From Paenibacillus etheri (GTDB lineage: Bacteria; Bacillota; Bacilli; Paenibacillales; Paenibacillaceae): a stretch of 64,000 nucleotides of DNA. Both the position numbers and the translations under genes were made by a program. Position 1 is the stretch's first letter. The number at the start of each line of letters is the position of its first letter. Location of the stretch: positions 553,695 through 617,694 of the forward strand of contig NZ_LCZJ02000037.1 in NCBI RefSeq assembly GCF_001012825.1. The letters are read 5' to 3'. Below are positions 53,270 to 64,000 of this stretch, piece by piece. Below the pieces are notes generated by a model. That model made no database searches. It worked only from the letters and a program-made list of their open reading frames with translations, and had not been told where the DNA came from.

Positions 53270-54412
53270 ATGAAAATAAGCATTCTTAAAAATGAACTCA
53301 ACGAATCCATTCAACACGTATCCAAAGCGATCTCCAGTAGAACTACCATCCCTATTCTGACCGGTATTAAGCTGGAAGTAAGCCATCAAGGCGTCACATT
53401 AACTGCAAGCGACACGGATATTTCCATTCAGTCGTTTATTCCAGCAGAGAATGACAGCCATACCATCGTGAAGATAGATCAGCCAGGAAGTGTTGTTCTT
53501 CCCGCTAAATTTTTCGTCGAGATTATTAAGAAGCTGCCCTCCAAAGAGATTCACATGGAAGTTAAAGAAGGATTCCAAACGTATATTTCTTCTGGATCCA
53601 CTGAGATTCAGATCGTAGGTTTAGACCCTGAAGAATTCCCAGTGCTACCGAGTATTGAGGAGAACGATACCATCTCCCTGCCAGGTGATTTGCTGAAAAA
53701 TATGATTAAACAAACGGCGTTTTCTATTTCTACCCAAGAGACAACTCCGATTTTAACAGGTATACTATGGAATCTGGCTGATAATGAGTTTAAGTTTACA
53801 GCGACAGACCGTCACCGCTTAGCTACAAGAGCAGCAAGACTAGAAGGTACGGAGAATGTCCAATTTGCAAATATCGTAATCGCCGGTAAAACCCTTAATG
53901 AGCTAAGCAAAATTATTCCTGATCAAAATATGCTCGTGGATATTGTGGTTGCGGACAATCAAGTTCTCTTTAAAATCGACAAGGTGCTGTTCTATTCACG
54001 GATCCTCGATGGAATTTATCCGGATACTTCTAGAATTATTCCAACAACCTACAAAACAGAACTAACTTTGGATACAAAAAAATTAAGCGAATCGATTGAT
54101 CGCGCTTATTTGCTGTCCCGTGAAGAAAAAACTAATATTGTCCGCATGCAGACGCTTGAACAAGGCGGTGTTGAAATTTCTTCAAGCTCTTCTGAGCTTG
54201 GTAAAGTTCGTGAGGAACTTGAAGTCATTGATTTCAAAGGTGAACCGCTCAAAATATCTTTCAACTCCAAATATATGCTCGATGTCCTAAAAGTTATTGA
54301 GAGTGAGCAGCTTGTCATAGCATTTACAGGAATGATGAGTCCGATCATTTTGAAGCCACTCGATCAAACCAATAGCTTGTATATTATTTTGCCTTACCGT
54401 ACAACAAATTAA
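53270..54412 (+). CDS. dnaN: DNA polymerase III beta subunit (sliding clamp)
   Basis: A 380-residue clamp of three similar domains, forming a dimeric ring that tethers the polymerase to DNA. Typical sequences are ISILKNELNESIQHVSKAI at the start, FKFTATDRHRLATR in the middle and LIVALTGMM-like VIAFTGMMSPIILKPL and LPYRTTN at the end. The start is ATG with AGGAGTG upstream. Confidence 0.98.
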   Translation: MKISILKNELNESIQHVSKAISSRTTIPILTGIKLEVSHQGVTLTASDTDISIQSFIPAENDSHTIVKIDQPGSVVLPAKFFVEIIKKLPSKEIHMEVKEGFQTYISSGSTEIQIVGLDPEEFPVLPSIEENDTISLPGDLLKNMIKQTAFSISTQETTPILTGILWNLADNEFKFTATDRHRLATRAARLEGTENVQFANIVIAGKTLNELSKIIPDQNMLVDIVVADNQVLFKIDKVLFYSRILDGIYPDTSRIIPTTYKTELTLDTKKLSESIDRAYLLSREEKTNIVRMQTLEQGGVEISSSSSELGKVREELEVIDFKGEPLKISFNSKYMLDVLKVIESEQLVIAFTGMMSPIILKPLDQTNSLYIILPYRTTN

Positions 54413-54430
54413 TGCCAACATTCATGAACA

Positions 54431-54482
54431 TGTGGATAAGTGGCTGAAAGGATAAAAACCATGAAAAAAATACTTATCCACA
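54431..54482. other. DnaA-box pair at the dnaN-yaaA junction
   Basis: TGTGGATAA (54431-54439) and TTATCCACA (54474-54482) are two exact DnaA boxes pointing away from each other around the yaaA start codon. A third imperfect box GTATCCACA lies near 54527-54535 inside yaaA. Confidence 0.85.
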
Positions 54483-54691
54483 GTGGATATATTAAGCTGG
54501 ATCAATTCCTGAAACTTTCTGATTGTGTATCCACAGGTGGAATGGCAAAAGCTTTGCTGCAAGAAGGACATGTACTTGTTAACGGAGAAATAGAGGAACG
54601 GCGCGGAAGAAAACTTTATCCGGGTGATCAAATTGAAGTGCAGGATAACGGCACATTTCAGGTTGAAGGCGGAGGAGTCAAAGAGGAGTAG
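54461..54691 (+). CDS. yaaA: S4-domain RNA-binding protein YaaA
   Basis: A 76-residue protein made of one S4 domain (KLDQFLKLSDCVSTGGMAKALLQEGHVLVNGEIEERRGRKLYPGDQIEV). The start is ATG 54461 with GAAAGGA upstream; a GTG seven codons earlier lies in a DnaA box region. Located between dnaN and recF as in Bacillus. It probably binds rRNA or tRNA. Confidence 0.95.
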   Translation: MKKILIHSGYIKLDQFLKLSDCVSTGGMAKALLQEGHVLVNGEIEERRGRKLYPGDQIEVQDNGTFQVEGGGVKEE

Positions 54692-54711
54692 GCTAGGGGA
54701 GGAACCATTTC

Positions 54712-55830
54712 GTGTTTGTTAAAAATATCGGTCTGCAGCATTATCGGAATTACGGGCTGCTGCGTCTGGAGAGCTTGGGCGATGTGAATCTGATTCTGGG
54801 TCAGAACGCCCAAGGCAAAACAAACCTCATGGAGGCATTGTTCGTCCTGGCGATGACCAAAAGCCACCGCACCTCGAAGGATCGCGAACTTATCTCGTTT
54901 GATGCCCCTGGAGACGCTGCTCAGATCATTGCTGAGGTAGAACGTAAGTACGGCGATCTCAAGCTAGAGCTCACCCTATCTGCCAAAGGTAAAAAAGCTA
55001 AGATTAACGGTTTAGAACAACGACGTCTTAGTGAGTTTGTGGGATCACTCAATGTGGTCATGTTTGCACCGGAAGATTTAGAGATAGTCAAAGGCACACC
55101 TGGCATCAGACGGCGTTTTCTCGATATGGAGATTGGCCAAGTCCAGCCCAGTTATCTATTTCACCTCCAGCAGTATCAAAAAGTTCTCTTACAAAGGGGC
55201 AATTTGCTGAAGCAGTTATGGGGGAAAGAGGCAGCGGGAAAAGACCTTTTGGAAATCTGGGATGCTCAACTTGTGGAGCACGGTGTTAAAATCGTAAAAA
55301 AAAGGAAACAATTCATAAAGAAGCTGCAAATATGGGCTGAAAGCATACACCGGGGGATTACGAACGGCGGAGAAGAATTGAAATTGCTCTATGTCCCCTC
55401 TTTCGGCGATCGGGATGAGGAAGATGAAGCTGTCTTATTAGACAATTTTATGTTAAAGTTATCACAAACGAGAGAACAAGAAATCAGGCGCGGCATGACG
55501 CTGACGGGTCCCCATCGGGATGACCTGTCCTTTTTTATCAACGGAAGGGAGGCTCAGGTCTACGGTTCTCAGGGACAGCAGCGTACAACGGCTTTATCGC
55601 TCAAGCTGGCGGAAATCGAGCTGATCCATGAAGAAATCGGAGAATATCCTGTGCTGCTTCTTGATGATGTTTTATCCGAGCTTGATCCTTACCGACAGAC
55701 CCAGCTTATTGAAACCTTTCAAAGCAAGGTACAGACATTCATTACCGCTACCGGGATTGAGGGTCTGAATGCCGATAAATTAAAGGGCGCCAGCCTATAT
55801 CATGTTCATGATGGAAAAGTGGAGTTATAA
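54712..55830 (+). CDS. recF: DNA replication and repair protein RecF
   Basis: A 372-residue SMC-like ATPase that helps load RecA at gaps. It has Walker A GQNAQGKTNLMEALFV, signature GSQGQQRTTALSLKLAE and Walker B LLLDDVLSELD. Start is a GTG with GGGGAGGAA upstream. Located 20 bp after yaaA. Confidence 0.97.
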   Translation: MFVKNIGLQHYRNYGLLRLESLGDVNLILGQNAQGKTNLMEALFVLAMTKSHRTSKDRELISFDAPGDAAQIIAEVERKYGDLKLELTLSAKGKKAKINGLEQRRLSEFVGSLNVVMFAPEDLEIVKGTPGIRRRFLDMEIGQVQPSYLFHLQQYQKVLLQRGNLLKQLWGKEAAGKDLLEIWDAQLVEHGVKIVKKRKQFIKKLQIWAESIHRGITNGGEELKLLYVPSFGDRDEEDEAVLLDNFMLKLSQTREQEIRRGMTLTGPHRDDLSFFINGREAQVYGSQGQQRTTALSLKLAEIELIHEEIGEYPVLLLDDVLSELDPYRQTQLIETFQSKVQTFITATGIEGLNADKLKGASLYHVHDGKVEL

Positions 55831-55846
55831 AGAGCGGAGGAAGATC

Positions 55847-56095
55847 ATGTATATTCATTTGGGCGGGGAGAAGATTATTCGCTCTTCGGAGTTAATTGCA
55901 ATATTTGATATTTCGATTGAGAAATCTTCCAAGGTGTCTAAGCAATTCGTCATTCACTCTGAGCAGGACAAGAAGCTTGAGCGGATTGGTGAAGAGGAAG
56001 CAAAATCTATTGTCGTAACTAAAAATATCGTGTATTACTCCCCCATTTCCTCCTCCACTCTCAAAAAAAGAGCCAAAATTTTGCTCGAAATATAA
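55847..56095 (+). CDS. remB: Extracellular matrix regulator RemB (YaaB)
   Basis: An 82-residue DUF370 protein with MYIHLGGEKIIRSSELIAIFDI and AKSIVVTKNIVYYSPISSSTLKKR. It is the partner of RemA in activating biofilm matrix genes in Bacillus. The start at 55847 has GGAGGA. Gene order recF-remB-gyrB is conserved. Confidence 0.9.
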   Translation: MYIHLGGEKIIRSSELIAIFDISIEKSSKVSKQFVIHSEQDKKLERIGEEEAKSIVVTKNIVYYSPISSSTLKKRAKILLEI

Positions 56096-56109
56096 CTTGC
56101 GTTTAGTAA

Positions 56110-58053
<1,944 letters not shown>

Positions 58054-58070
58054 GAATAACATTCAAGCAT

Positions 58071-58108
58071 AAACGCCTTCGGCGTCCTTATAAGGACGAT
58101 AAGCGTTT
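58071..58108. repeat. Palindromic element downstream of gyrB
   Basis: AAACGC (58071-58076) pairs with GCGTTT (58103-58108) around a perfect palindrome GTCCTTATAAGGAC (58084-58097). It follows the gyrB stop by 18 bp and has no T run; it could be an RNA-stabilising or dispersed palindromic element. Confidence 0.5.
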
Positions 58109-58167
58109 AAGCGAGGAAATATAAGACATAAAGTATGGTGTGAAACTTATACTTTCTTATATTTTAA

Positions 58168-58217
58168 TAACCTCCGGCTTCTGTTCCTAACGGAATGAGA
58201 ATGCTGGAGGTTTTTTG
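58168..58217 (+). terminator. Terminator of dnaA-gyrB region
   Basis: AACCTCC pairs with GGAGGTT, with an internal hairpin, followed by TTTTTT. Confidence 0.85.
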
Positions 58218-58234
58218 GTTTCATAGCTGTTTTT

Positions 58235-59110
58235 TTAGGCTTTGGTGTATTGTCTGTTACGAGTAGAGTATGGGGATTTTCTAGCTTTTACACGTCCGTA
58301 TGCTACAGCATAGCGGTGTATTTTACGATAGATAGATTTATCAGGAAATAGCTTAAATACAACAATGGATGGAAGCGTGTTGACCTCAAGTAGCCACATA
58401 TCCATTTGCTGATCCATTGCAATATCCAGACCGATTTCTTTAATCCCTGGATAGGTGGCTTCCAATTGGCCAGCAATTTGTACGCCTAAAGTTCTTAATT
58501 GATTAATGGTGGAGAGCGTTTCAGAAGGGTTCATATGATTTTTTAATAACGTATTTACTGACAGAATACTGCCTCCACTATGATAATTGGTGACGATTTT
58601 CTGAGGGGCAGCTACTCTTCCGAGCATTCCTGTTGTTTCCCATGCACCTGATGGACTCTTTTGGGCAAGAACTCGAAGGTCGAAGGGACGATCTTTATAA
58701 CGCAGGAGATCAATTCCTTTTTGGATCAGGTAGGTACGGTTCTGAATTCGTTTCTGTAAGGCCTCATGCAGCTCTTCGGGGGAGAAGAAAACTTCTGCCG
58801 TCTTTGCATACCTTAAAATATATAGGATCTGTGCTTCTTGCTGTTCTATCTCATTGTTATCGGTGGTACCATTCATTTCAGACTTCTGCTGGCTAGGGCT
58901 CAAAATCACTGTACGCTGCTCGGCTCTCATTACACCAATGCCAAAGCTTCCGCGGTCAGGTTTAATATAAACCATTGTATATAACGCAAGCATTTCTTTA
59001 AGAACACCTAAATCGTATTTACGAGTATCCGGCACATATAGAGATAGAGATTGATTTTGAAGGATGACTTTTGTTTTTGCCCATTTGCTTGGGACACGTT
59101 GAATCTTCAT
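58235..59110 (-). CDS. YheC/YheD-type ATP-grasp spore-coat-associated protein
   Basis: A 291-residue protein in the YheC/D family, an ATP-grasp fold linked to endospore coat. The start at 59110 (MKIQRVPSKWAK) has AAGGAGGA. Motifs: VYIKPDRGSFGIGVMRA (ATP-grasp lysine), KGIDLLRYKDRPFDLRVLAQKSPSGAWETTGMLGRVA and EIGLDIAMDQQMDMWLLEVNTLPSIVVFKLFP. The substrate is unknown. It faces opposite to gyrB and gyrA, so it is transcribed against replication. Confidence 0.9.
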   Translation of the reverse strand: MKIQRVPSKWAKTKVILQNQSLSLYVPDTRKYDLGVLKEMLALYTMVYIKPDRGSFGIGVMRAEQRTVILSPSQQKSEMNGTTDNNEIEQQEAQILYILRYAKTAEVFFSPEELHEALQKRIQNRTYLIQKGIDLLRYKDRPFDLRVLAQKSPSGAWETTGMLGRVAAPQKIVTNYHSGGSILSVNTLLKNHMNPSETLSTINQLRTLGVQIAGQLEATYPGIKEIGLDIAMDQQMDMWLLEVNTLPSIVVFKLFPDKSIYRKIHRYAVAYGRVKARKSPYSTRNRQYTKA

Positions 59111-59464
59111 TATCTTCCTCCTTAACAATTTTGTGCAGCATTTGGTCTTTTGAATTCCTTTGTACAAAACTTGCTTTGAAAGCATAATTTTTGACGGCTT
59201 AAAATCAGGACAAGCTACCTAAACAATGGTATAATATAAGGATATGGGGTTTGCCTTATGAAACGATACTAGGATAATAAAACCGTGTTTCTTGTCTTTA
59301 CAGTCTATGTACTAAAGACATTTGCGGAAAGGGCGAATACCCTAATCAGCGCAAAAGAAATCAATATTAGAAGATAAAAGGCTATCATGTTTAATTGTGC
59401 TACTTTTGTGAAAGTAATATAATTAAGGGTAGCGGTTTTTTAACTGAAGGAGGTCCAGCAACTC
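59111..59464 (+). promoter_or_regulatory. gyrA upstream region with two promoters
   Basis: There is no gene here. P2: TTGTGC (59395-59400), 17 bp, TATAAT (59418-59423). P1: an extended -10 TGGTATAAT (TATAAT 59230-59235) without a clear -35. A hairpin GTCTTTA (59294-59300) / TAAAGAC (59313-59319) lies between them in the P1 leader. Confidence 0.7.
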
Positions 59465-62008
59465 ATGGCTGAACAAAATAACCCACAAGTCAAAGATCGG
59501 GACATTGGCGTGGAAATGCGTGAATCCTTTATGGATTACGCAATGAGCATCATTGTTAGTCGGGCTTTGCCAGATGTGCGGGACGGACTCAAGCCGGTTC
59601 ACCGACGCATTTTGTTTGCGATGTCGGAACTTGGAATGTCTGCGGATAAGCCTCATAAGAAATCGGCAAGAATCGTCGGTGAGGTTATCGGTAAGTACCA
59701 CCCTCACGGTGACTCGGCTGTCTATGAAACAATGGTACGGATGGCTCAGGATTTCTCTATGCGCTATATGCTTGTGGACGGTCACGGGAACTTTGGTTCG
59801 ATTGATGGTGATATGGCTGCAGCGATGCGTTATACAGAAGCCCGTCTTTCCAAGATTGCAGGCGAAATGCTTCGAGATTTGAACAAAGAAACAGTTGATT
59901 TCGCACCCAACTATGATGGTGAAGAGAATGAGCCAGTTGTATTACCAGCTCGTTATCCGAACCTGCTCGTTAATGGGGTATCTGGTATAGCTGTAGGTAT
60001 GGCTACTAATATTCCACCGCATAACCTGGGTGAAGTTATCGATGGTGTGCAGGCGATGATTAAGAATCCTGATATCACTCCTATGGAATTGATGGAGTAT
60101 ATTCAAGGTCCTGATTTCCCAACGGCTGGATATATTCTGGGTCGTGAGGGCATTCGTCAGGCTTATCGTACGGGGCGCGGTTCAGTGACCATGCGTGCGA
60201 AGGCAACGATTGAAGAGAATAACGGTAAGGCTCGCATCATTGTACATGAGCTGCCGTATCAGGTGAATAAGGCAAGACTGGTTGAGAAAATCGCAGAATT
60301 AGTACGTGAGAAACGGATCGAAGGTATAACGGATCTTCGAGATGAATCTGACCGTAACGGTATGCGTGTAGTTGTTGAGATGAGACGTGATGTGAATCCA
60401 AATGTTGTGTTGAACAATCTATATAAACATACTTCTATGCAATCTACATTTGGAATCAACATGCTTGCCATCGTAAACAACGAACCGAAAATTCTTAATC
60501 TGCGTGATGTGCTCTATCATTATTTGCAGCACCAGATTGAAGTTATTCGTCGTCGTACAATATTTGATCTTAAAAAAGCCGAAGCACGCGCTCATATTTT
60601 AGAAGGTCTGCGTATTGCGCTGGATCATCTGGATGAAGTTATTGCGTTAATTCGCGCTTCTCGGACAACGGATATAGCCCGTGAGGGATTAATGAGTACC
60701 TTTAGCCTCAGTGTAGAGCAGGCTCAAGCGATCCTCGACATGCGGATGCAGCGTCTGACCGGTCTGGAACGGGAAAAGATCGAGAATGAATATAACGAAT
60801 TGTTAGCTAAAATTGCAGAGTACCGTGAAATTTTGGCGAATGAGCATCTTGTACTGGAAATCATCAGCAACGAGCTGCAGGATATTCGTGATAGATATTC
60901 TGATGAACGCCGGACAGAGATTACCGTTGGTGAAGAAAGTATCCTGGATGAAGACCTTATTCCGCGTGAAGAGGTTGTTATTACTATTACACATACGGGA
61001 TACATCAAACGTCTACCTGTCAGCACCTACCGCAGTCAGAAGCGTGGAGGGCGCGGAGTCATGGGGATGGACACCAAGGACCAGGACTTTGTGGAGCATC
61101 TCTTCGTGAGTAACTCTCATAACTATCTGATGTTCTTTACCGATAAGGGTAAGGTGTATCGGATTAAAGCTTATGAGATCCCAGAGCTGGGACGTACTGC
61201 ACGTGGGACACCAATCATCAACCTGATTCAAATAGAACAAGGTGAGAAGATTAGTGCTGTAATCCAAGTGGAAGAGAGCGATAGTGACAAGTACTTGTTC
61301 TTTGCTACCCGCGAAGGTATCGTGAAGAAGACGCCACTTGAGGATTACAATAACATCCGCAAAGGCGGACTTATCGCTATTAACCTTCGTGAAGAGGATT
61401 CTCTAATTGAGGTTAAACTGACAGATGGACAGCAAAATCTTATTATCGGTACAGCTCGCGGAATGTCGATTACGTTCTCAGAGAATGATGTTCGTTCTAT
61501 GGGTCGTAGCGCGACAGGTGTGAAGGGCATTACGCTTGACAGTAATGACCATGTCATCGGTATGGACTGTGTCGATAAGGAGCTTGAGGTTCTGATTGTT
61601 ACTAGCAAGGGTTATGGTAAACGGACACCAGCCGGTGACTATCGTTCCCAGACTCGTGGCGGTAAAGGAATCAAGACCATTAATCTCACTGAGAAGAATG
61701 GTCCTGTAGTTGGTCTAAAAGTTGTTAAGAACGACGAAGACTTAATGATCATTACTACAAGCGGCACCTTGATTCGTACCAGCATGGATGGAATCTCTAC
61801 TATGGGTCGTTATGCGCAAGGGGTTAAGCTAATTAACATCCGCGAGGATGATGCAGTGGCTACCCTGTGTAGAGCGGATAAGAATGAAGAGGACGAAATG
61901 TCTGAAGATATGGAAGGCCTCGAAGAGCAAGTAACAGTAGATGAATCTGGCGATATTGATCAGCCGGAGGAGACAATCGTTGAGGATGAAGAGAATAACT
62001 TAGAGTAG
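59465..62008 (+). CDS. gyrA: DNA gyrase subunit A
   Basis: An 847-residue breakage-reunion subunit. Active tyrosine Tyr123 lies in MRYTEARLS. The quinolone-resistance region has [14 protein letters not shown] with Ser84 and Glu88, the sensitive-type residues. A GyrA-box [10 protein letters not shown] starts the C-terminal pinwheel (about 510-800), followed by an acidic tail. The start has AAGGAGGT upstream. Confidence 0.99.
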   Translation: MAEQNNPQVKDRDIGVEMRESFMDYAMSIIVSRALPDVRDGLKPVHRRILFAMSELGMSADKPHKKSARIVGEVIGKYHPHGDSAVYETMVRMAQDFSMRYMLVDGHGNFGSIDGDMAAAMRYTEARLSKIAGEMLRDLNKETVDFAPNYDGEENEPVVLPARYPNLLVNGVSGIAVGMATNIPPHNLGEVIDGVQAMIKNPDITPMELMEYIQGPDFPTAGYILGREGIRQAYRTGRGSVTMRAKATIEENNGKARIIVHELPYQVNKARLVEKIAELVREKRIEGITDLRDESDRNGMRVVVEMRRDVNPNVVLNNLYKHTSMQSTFGINMLAIVNNEPKILNLRDVLYHYLQHQIEVIRRRTIFDLKKAEARAHILEGLRIALDHLDEVIALIRASRTTDIAREGLMSTFSLSVEQAQAILDMRMQRLTGLEREKIENEYNELLAKIAEYREILANEHLVLEIISNELQDIRDRYSDERRTEITVGEESILDEDLIPREEVVITITHTGYIKRLPVSTYRSQKRGGRGVMGMDTKDQDFVEHLFVSNSHNYLMFFTDKGKVYRIKAYEIPELGRTARGTPIINLIQIEQGEKISAVIQVEESDSDKYLFFATREGIVKKTPLEDYNNIRKGGLIAINLREEDSLIEVKLTDGQQNLIIGTARGMSITFSENDVRSMGRSATGVKGITLDSNDHVIGMDCVDKELEVLIVTSKGYGKRTPAGDYRSQTRGGKGIKTINLTEKNGPVVGLKVVKNDEDLMIITTSGTLIRTSMDGISTMGRYAQGVKLINIREDDAVATLCRADKNEEDEMSEDMEGLEEQVTVDESGDIDQPEETIVEDEENNLE

Positions 62009-62020
62009 GTTATATTCAAT

Positions 62021-62061
62021 AAAGAGCAAGGGCTTCTATTACAGAGACCCTTGCTCTTTTT
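62021..62061 (+). terminator. Terminator of gyrA
   Basis: AAAGAGCAAGGG pairs with CCCTTGCTCTTT, followed by TT; a long stem just past the stop. Confidence 0.9.
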
Positions 62062-62096
62062 GCTGTGATTAATTAATAGTTAGTTATTTAATGAAA

Positions 62097-62133
62097 TGTA
62101 ATGAGAATTTTTATAAGAATAGTTTTCATTACA
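62097..62133. promoter_or_regulatory. Operator-like inverted repeat upstream of HD-GYP gene
   Basis: TGTAATGAGAA (62097-62107) and TTTTCATTACA (62123-62133) are inverted copies with one mismatch and a 15-bp spacer. A TATAAT -10 box (62158-62163) follows 25 bp later. The binding protein is unknown. Confidence 0.45.
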
Positions 62134-62276
62134 CTAGTCGCTACCTTTTATCCGTACTATAATTAGCCGATAGAGTATAAATCAGTATATAAAGTACTAT
62201 TTTCTCAGAAATTATCTGTCATATTAGATTTCGGTAATCCTGAGCTTATTGTTATAGAAATTAAGGGGCTGAGTAT

Positions 62277-63374
62277 ATGCCAAATGTATTAGTAGGAGAA
62301 GTTAAAGCGGGCTCAAAGATAATCAAAGATGTAATTACACCTTTGGGTGGAATTTTGTTCACCAAGGGAAAAATACTACTCCCCCGTGATCTAGAAATTT
62401 TAGAAGCCTTTTTGGTTGGGCAAGTGGAGATCGAAGGCGTTCAAGGAGAGCCCAATTCTGATGCCGTCAATAAAACCGCCAAGCAGACATCACTTAAAGC
62501 TGGAGCCATAATAAATGAATCGATGCTGATTAAGAGCAATTCTCCATTACATGATGAATATGAAAAAATGATCGTACTTATTAGGACCAGCTATCGTTCG
62601 GTAACGGCAGCCTCTCTTCCTATTTTTGAATTGCGAAGTCAGTTAGAGGTACTAATTAGTCATCTGAAAGATTATCATGTCTTGAAGTTCTCTCCACGTA
62701 CGCTAAAAGACGAGGATTATAACTATCACAATGCCGTGCTGTCTGCGTTAACATCATATAAGATCGCTCAGTGGTGTGGGTATCCACAGAAGGATTGGAT
62801 GCAGATCGCTTTTGCTGGATTACTACATGACATAGGAAACGCAAAAGTAGATAGTTCTCTTTTACATAAGCCGGAGTCGCTTAATAGTGCTGAAATAGAA
62901 GAGGTTCGCAGACATACTACATATGGCTATCAATTATTACGTAATGTAACAGCGATTAATGAAGGGGTAAGACTGACGGCATTGCAGCATCATGAGAAGG
63001 TTGATGGGTCTGGTTATCCACTTAAGCTAGAAGGTAGCCAGATTCATTTTTACGCAAAAGTAGTCGCGGTAGCAGATATATTCCATGCTATGACTTTGGA
63101 AAGAGCCTATAGAAAGGCACAGTCCCCTTATTTAGTGTTAGAGCAGATTATGACAGAAAGCTTCGGTAAGCTCGACCCAGTCGTTGTACAGACCTTTATA
63201 CAGAAGAGCACCGATTTGTTTAATGGAACCAGAATACGTCTTAGCGATGGTCGTCACGGGGAAATTATATTCACTGATCGTGCCAATCCTACACGTCCTA
63301 TGATTAAAGTAGAGGGTGCGATTGTTAACCTAATGGTGGAGCGGGATCTGTATATTCAGGAGATTATTGCTTAG
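62277..63374 (+). CDS. HD-GYP domain phosphodiesterase
   Basis: A 365-residue cytoplasmic protein. The N-terminal part (about 1-140) is unassigned. The HD-GYP domain (about 145-320) has His151, LLHDIGNAKVD (HD at 184-185), HHEKVDGSGYP (HHE 238-240, GYP 246-248) and AVADIFHAMT. All metal ligands and the GYP motif are there, so it likely breaks c-di-GMP. The C-terminal 45 residues resemble the small beta domain after HD-GYP in Firmicute proteins. Position between gyrA and rrn is common in Paenibacillus. Confidence 0.9.
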   Translation: MPNVLVGEVKAGSKIIKDVITPLGGILFTKGKILLPRDLEILEAFLVGQVEIEGVQGEPNSDAVNKTAKQTSLKAGAIINESMLIKSNSPLHDEYEKMIVLIRTSYRSVTAASLPIFELRSQLEVLISHLKDYHVLKFSPRTLKDEDYNYHNAVLSALTSYKIAQWCGYPQKDWMQIAFAGLLHDIGNAKVDSSLLHKPESLNSAEIEEVRRHTTYGYQLLRNVTAINEGVRLTALQHHEKVDGSGYPLKLEGSQIHFYAKVVAVADIFHAMTLERAYRKAQSPYLVLEQIMTESFGKLDPVVVQTFIQKSTDLFNGTRIRLSDGRHGEIIFTDRANPTRPMIKVEGAIVNLMVERDLYIQEIIA

Positions 63375-63388
63375 AGAAGTAGGTATTG

Positions 63389-63467
63389 AGAGACTGAAGA
63401 ACTGAGGTTGTGCTACCAAGTATATACGAGTATATCTAGCTAATTGATAGCACAGTCTCTTATTTTT
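63389..63467 (+). terminator. Terminator of HD-GYP gene
   Basis: GAGACTG and TGTGCTA on the left pair with TAGCACA and CAGTCTC on the right, followed by TTATTTTT. Confidence 0.65.
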
Positions 63468-63488
63468 AGATTATATTAAAAAAAAGTG

Positions 63489-63517
63489 TTGCAATGAAAC
63501 TCTATACATGATATATT
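63489..63517 (+). promoter_or_regulatory. rrn promoter P1
   Basis: TTGCAA (63489-63494), 17-bp spacer, TATATT (63512-63517). Confidence 0.65.
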
Positions 63518-63573
63518 CTAAGTCCGGCCAAGAAATACACATGCCGAGCTCGAAAAAGAAGTTAAAAAAGAGC

Positions 63574-63603
63574 TTGACATTAAATAGCCGAACATGATAT
63601 AGT
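63574..63603 (+). promoter_or_regulatory. rrn promoter P2
   Basis: TTGACA (63574-63579), 18-bp spacer, TATAGT (63598-63603). Between P2 and the 16S gene lies the pre-16S leader with the sequence CTTTGAAAACTGAACAACGAG common in Bacillales. Confidence 0.75.
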
Positions 63604-63804
63604 ATAAGAGTTGCTGCTGAGACATTAAACGGTGCCAACGAGAACTTGATCTTTGAAAACTGAACAACGAGTGAGTGGGAAATCACGAGAGTGAAATCCA
63701 AAATAGATGAGTTTCACAGCGTATTTTACGCTTTTGAAATTTCATCGTGAGAATTAATTTTCTCGTCAGATGTTTCAAAATGAGCATATCGCTCTTTTCA
63801 ATAC

Positions 63805-64000
63805 TAATTGGAGAGTTTGATCCTGGCTCAGGACGAACGCTGGCGGCGTGCCTAATACATGCAAGTCGAGCGGAGTCACTTTGAAAGCTTGCTTTCAAAG
63901 TGACTTAGCGGCGGACGGGTGAGTAACACGTAGGCAACCTGCCCCTTAGACTGGGATAACTACCGGAAACGGTAGCTAATACCGGATAATTTCTTTCTTC
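63805..64000 (+). rRNA. rrs: 16S ribosomal RNA, 5' part
   Basis: The universal 5' sequence AGAGTTTGATCCTGGCTCAG (E. coli 8-27) starts at 63812, then ACGAACGCTGGCGGCGTGCC and GCGGACGGGTGAGTAACACG. The gene runs off the window edge after about 196 nt. The mature 5' end (about 63805) is estimated by counting from the universal primer site. Confidence 0.98.

Overview
The window reads as the replication-origin region of a Paenibacillus-like, low-GC, endospore-forming Firmicute. This genus call is inferred. It rests on the rpmH-rnpA / dnaA-dnaN-yaaA-recF-remB-gyrB-gyrA order, the WalRK operon with yycH, yycI and yycJ, spore genes (spoIIIJ/jag, soj/spo0J, yyaC, YheC/D) and the start of a 16S rRNA gene whose 5' end is of Firmicute type. 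No insertion sequence, prophage or CRISPR array was seen.

Layout. Bases 1-3.8 kb hold a divergent amidohydrolase/MarR pair, rlmH, an ArsR regulator with a TetA(L)-like efflux pump, and a 55-residue CxxH/CxxC protein. Bases 4-10 kb carry the cytochrome bd operon cydABDC, preceded by two FNR/Rex-type palindromes. Bases 10-11 kb hold a YdjO-like protein and a cold-shock protein. Bases 11-18.3 kb are the walRK-yycH-yycI-yycJ-htrA cluster. Bases 18.5-36.5 kb run leftward through an M23/LysM endopeptidase, purA, dnaB, rplI, gdpP, yybS, a MazG-like gene, CBS, LCP and DD-carboxypeptidase genes, an orphan peptide-binding lipoprotein, a MutS2-like ATPase and rpsF-ssb-rpsR. Bases 36.7-41.3 kb hold yjzC, tRNA-Ser(CGA), mscS, yyaC and a class V PLP enzyme. 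Bases 41.4-51 kb are spo0J, soj, noc, rsmG, mnmG, mnmE, jag, yidC, rnpA and rpmH.

The bipartite oriC lies at about 51.05-51.73 kb and 53.07-53.27 kb. Rightward of it come dnaA, dnaN, yaaA, recF, remB, gyrB, an ATP-grasp spore gene (reverse), gyrA, an HD-GYP protein and an rrn operon. Almost all genes on either side of oriC are transcribed away from it, co-directional with replication. Two exact parS sites lie 6-10 kb left of dnaA, one inside spo0J and one inside a perfect 36-bp palindrome at the end of rsmG.

The most unusual locus is the gene-poor stretch 34.8-35.3 kb between rpsR and the MutS2-like gene. It shows a promoter, a 7-codon ORF with a strong ribosome-binding site almost at the predicted transcript start, an 11-nt segment of that ORF that can pair with a site about 115 nt downstream, a second 22-codon ORF, and a strong intrinsic terminator. 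This is the anatomy of a leader-peptide attenuator or a structured RNA. It lies upstream of a MutS2 relative that has the ATPase and KOW-like parts but lacks the Smr nuclease domain. Other regulatory inferences are a 16-bp-spaced PurR box pair directly upstream of a good purA promoter, a structured leader in front of an unknown small gene at 12.7 kb, and several unassigned operator-like palindromes.
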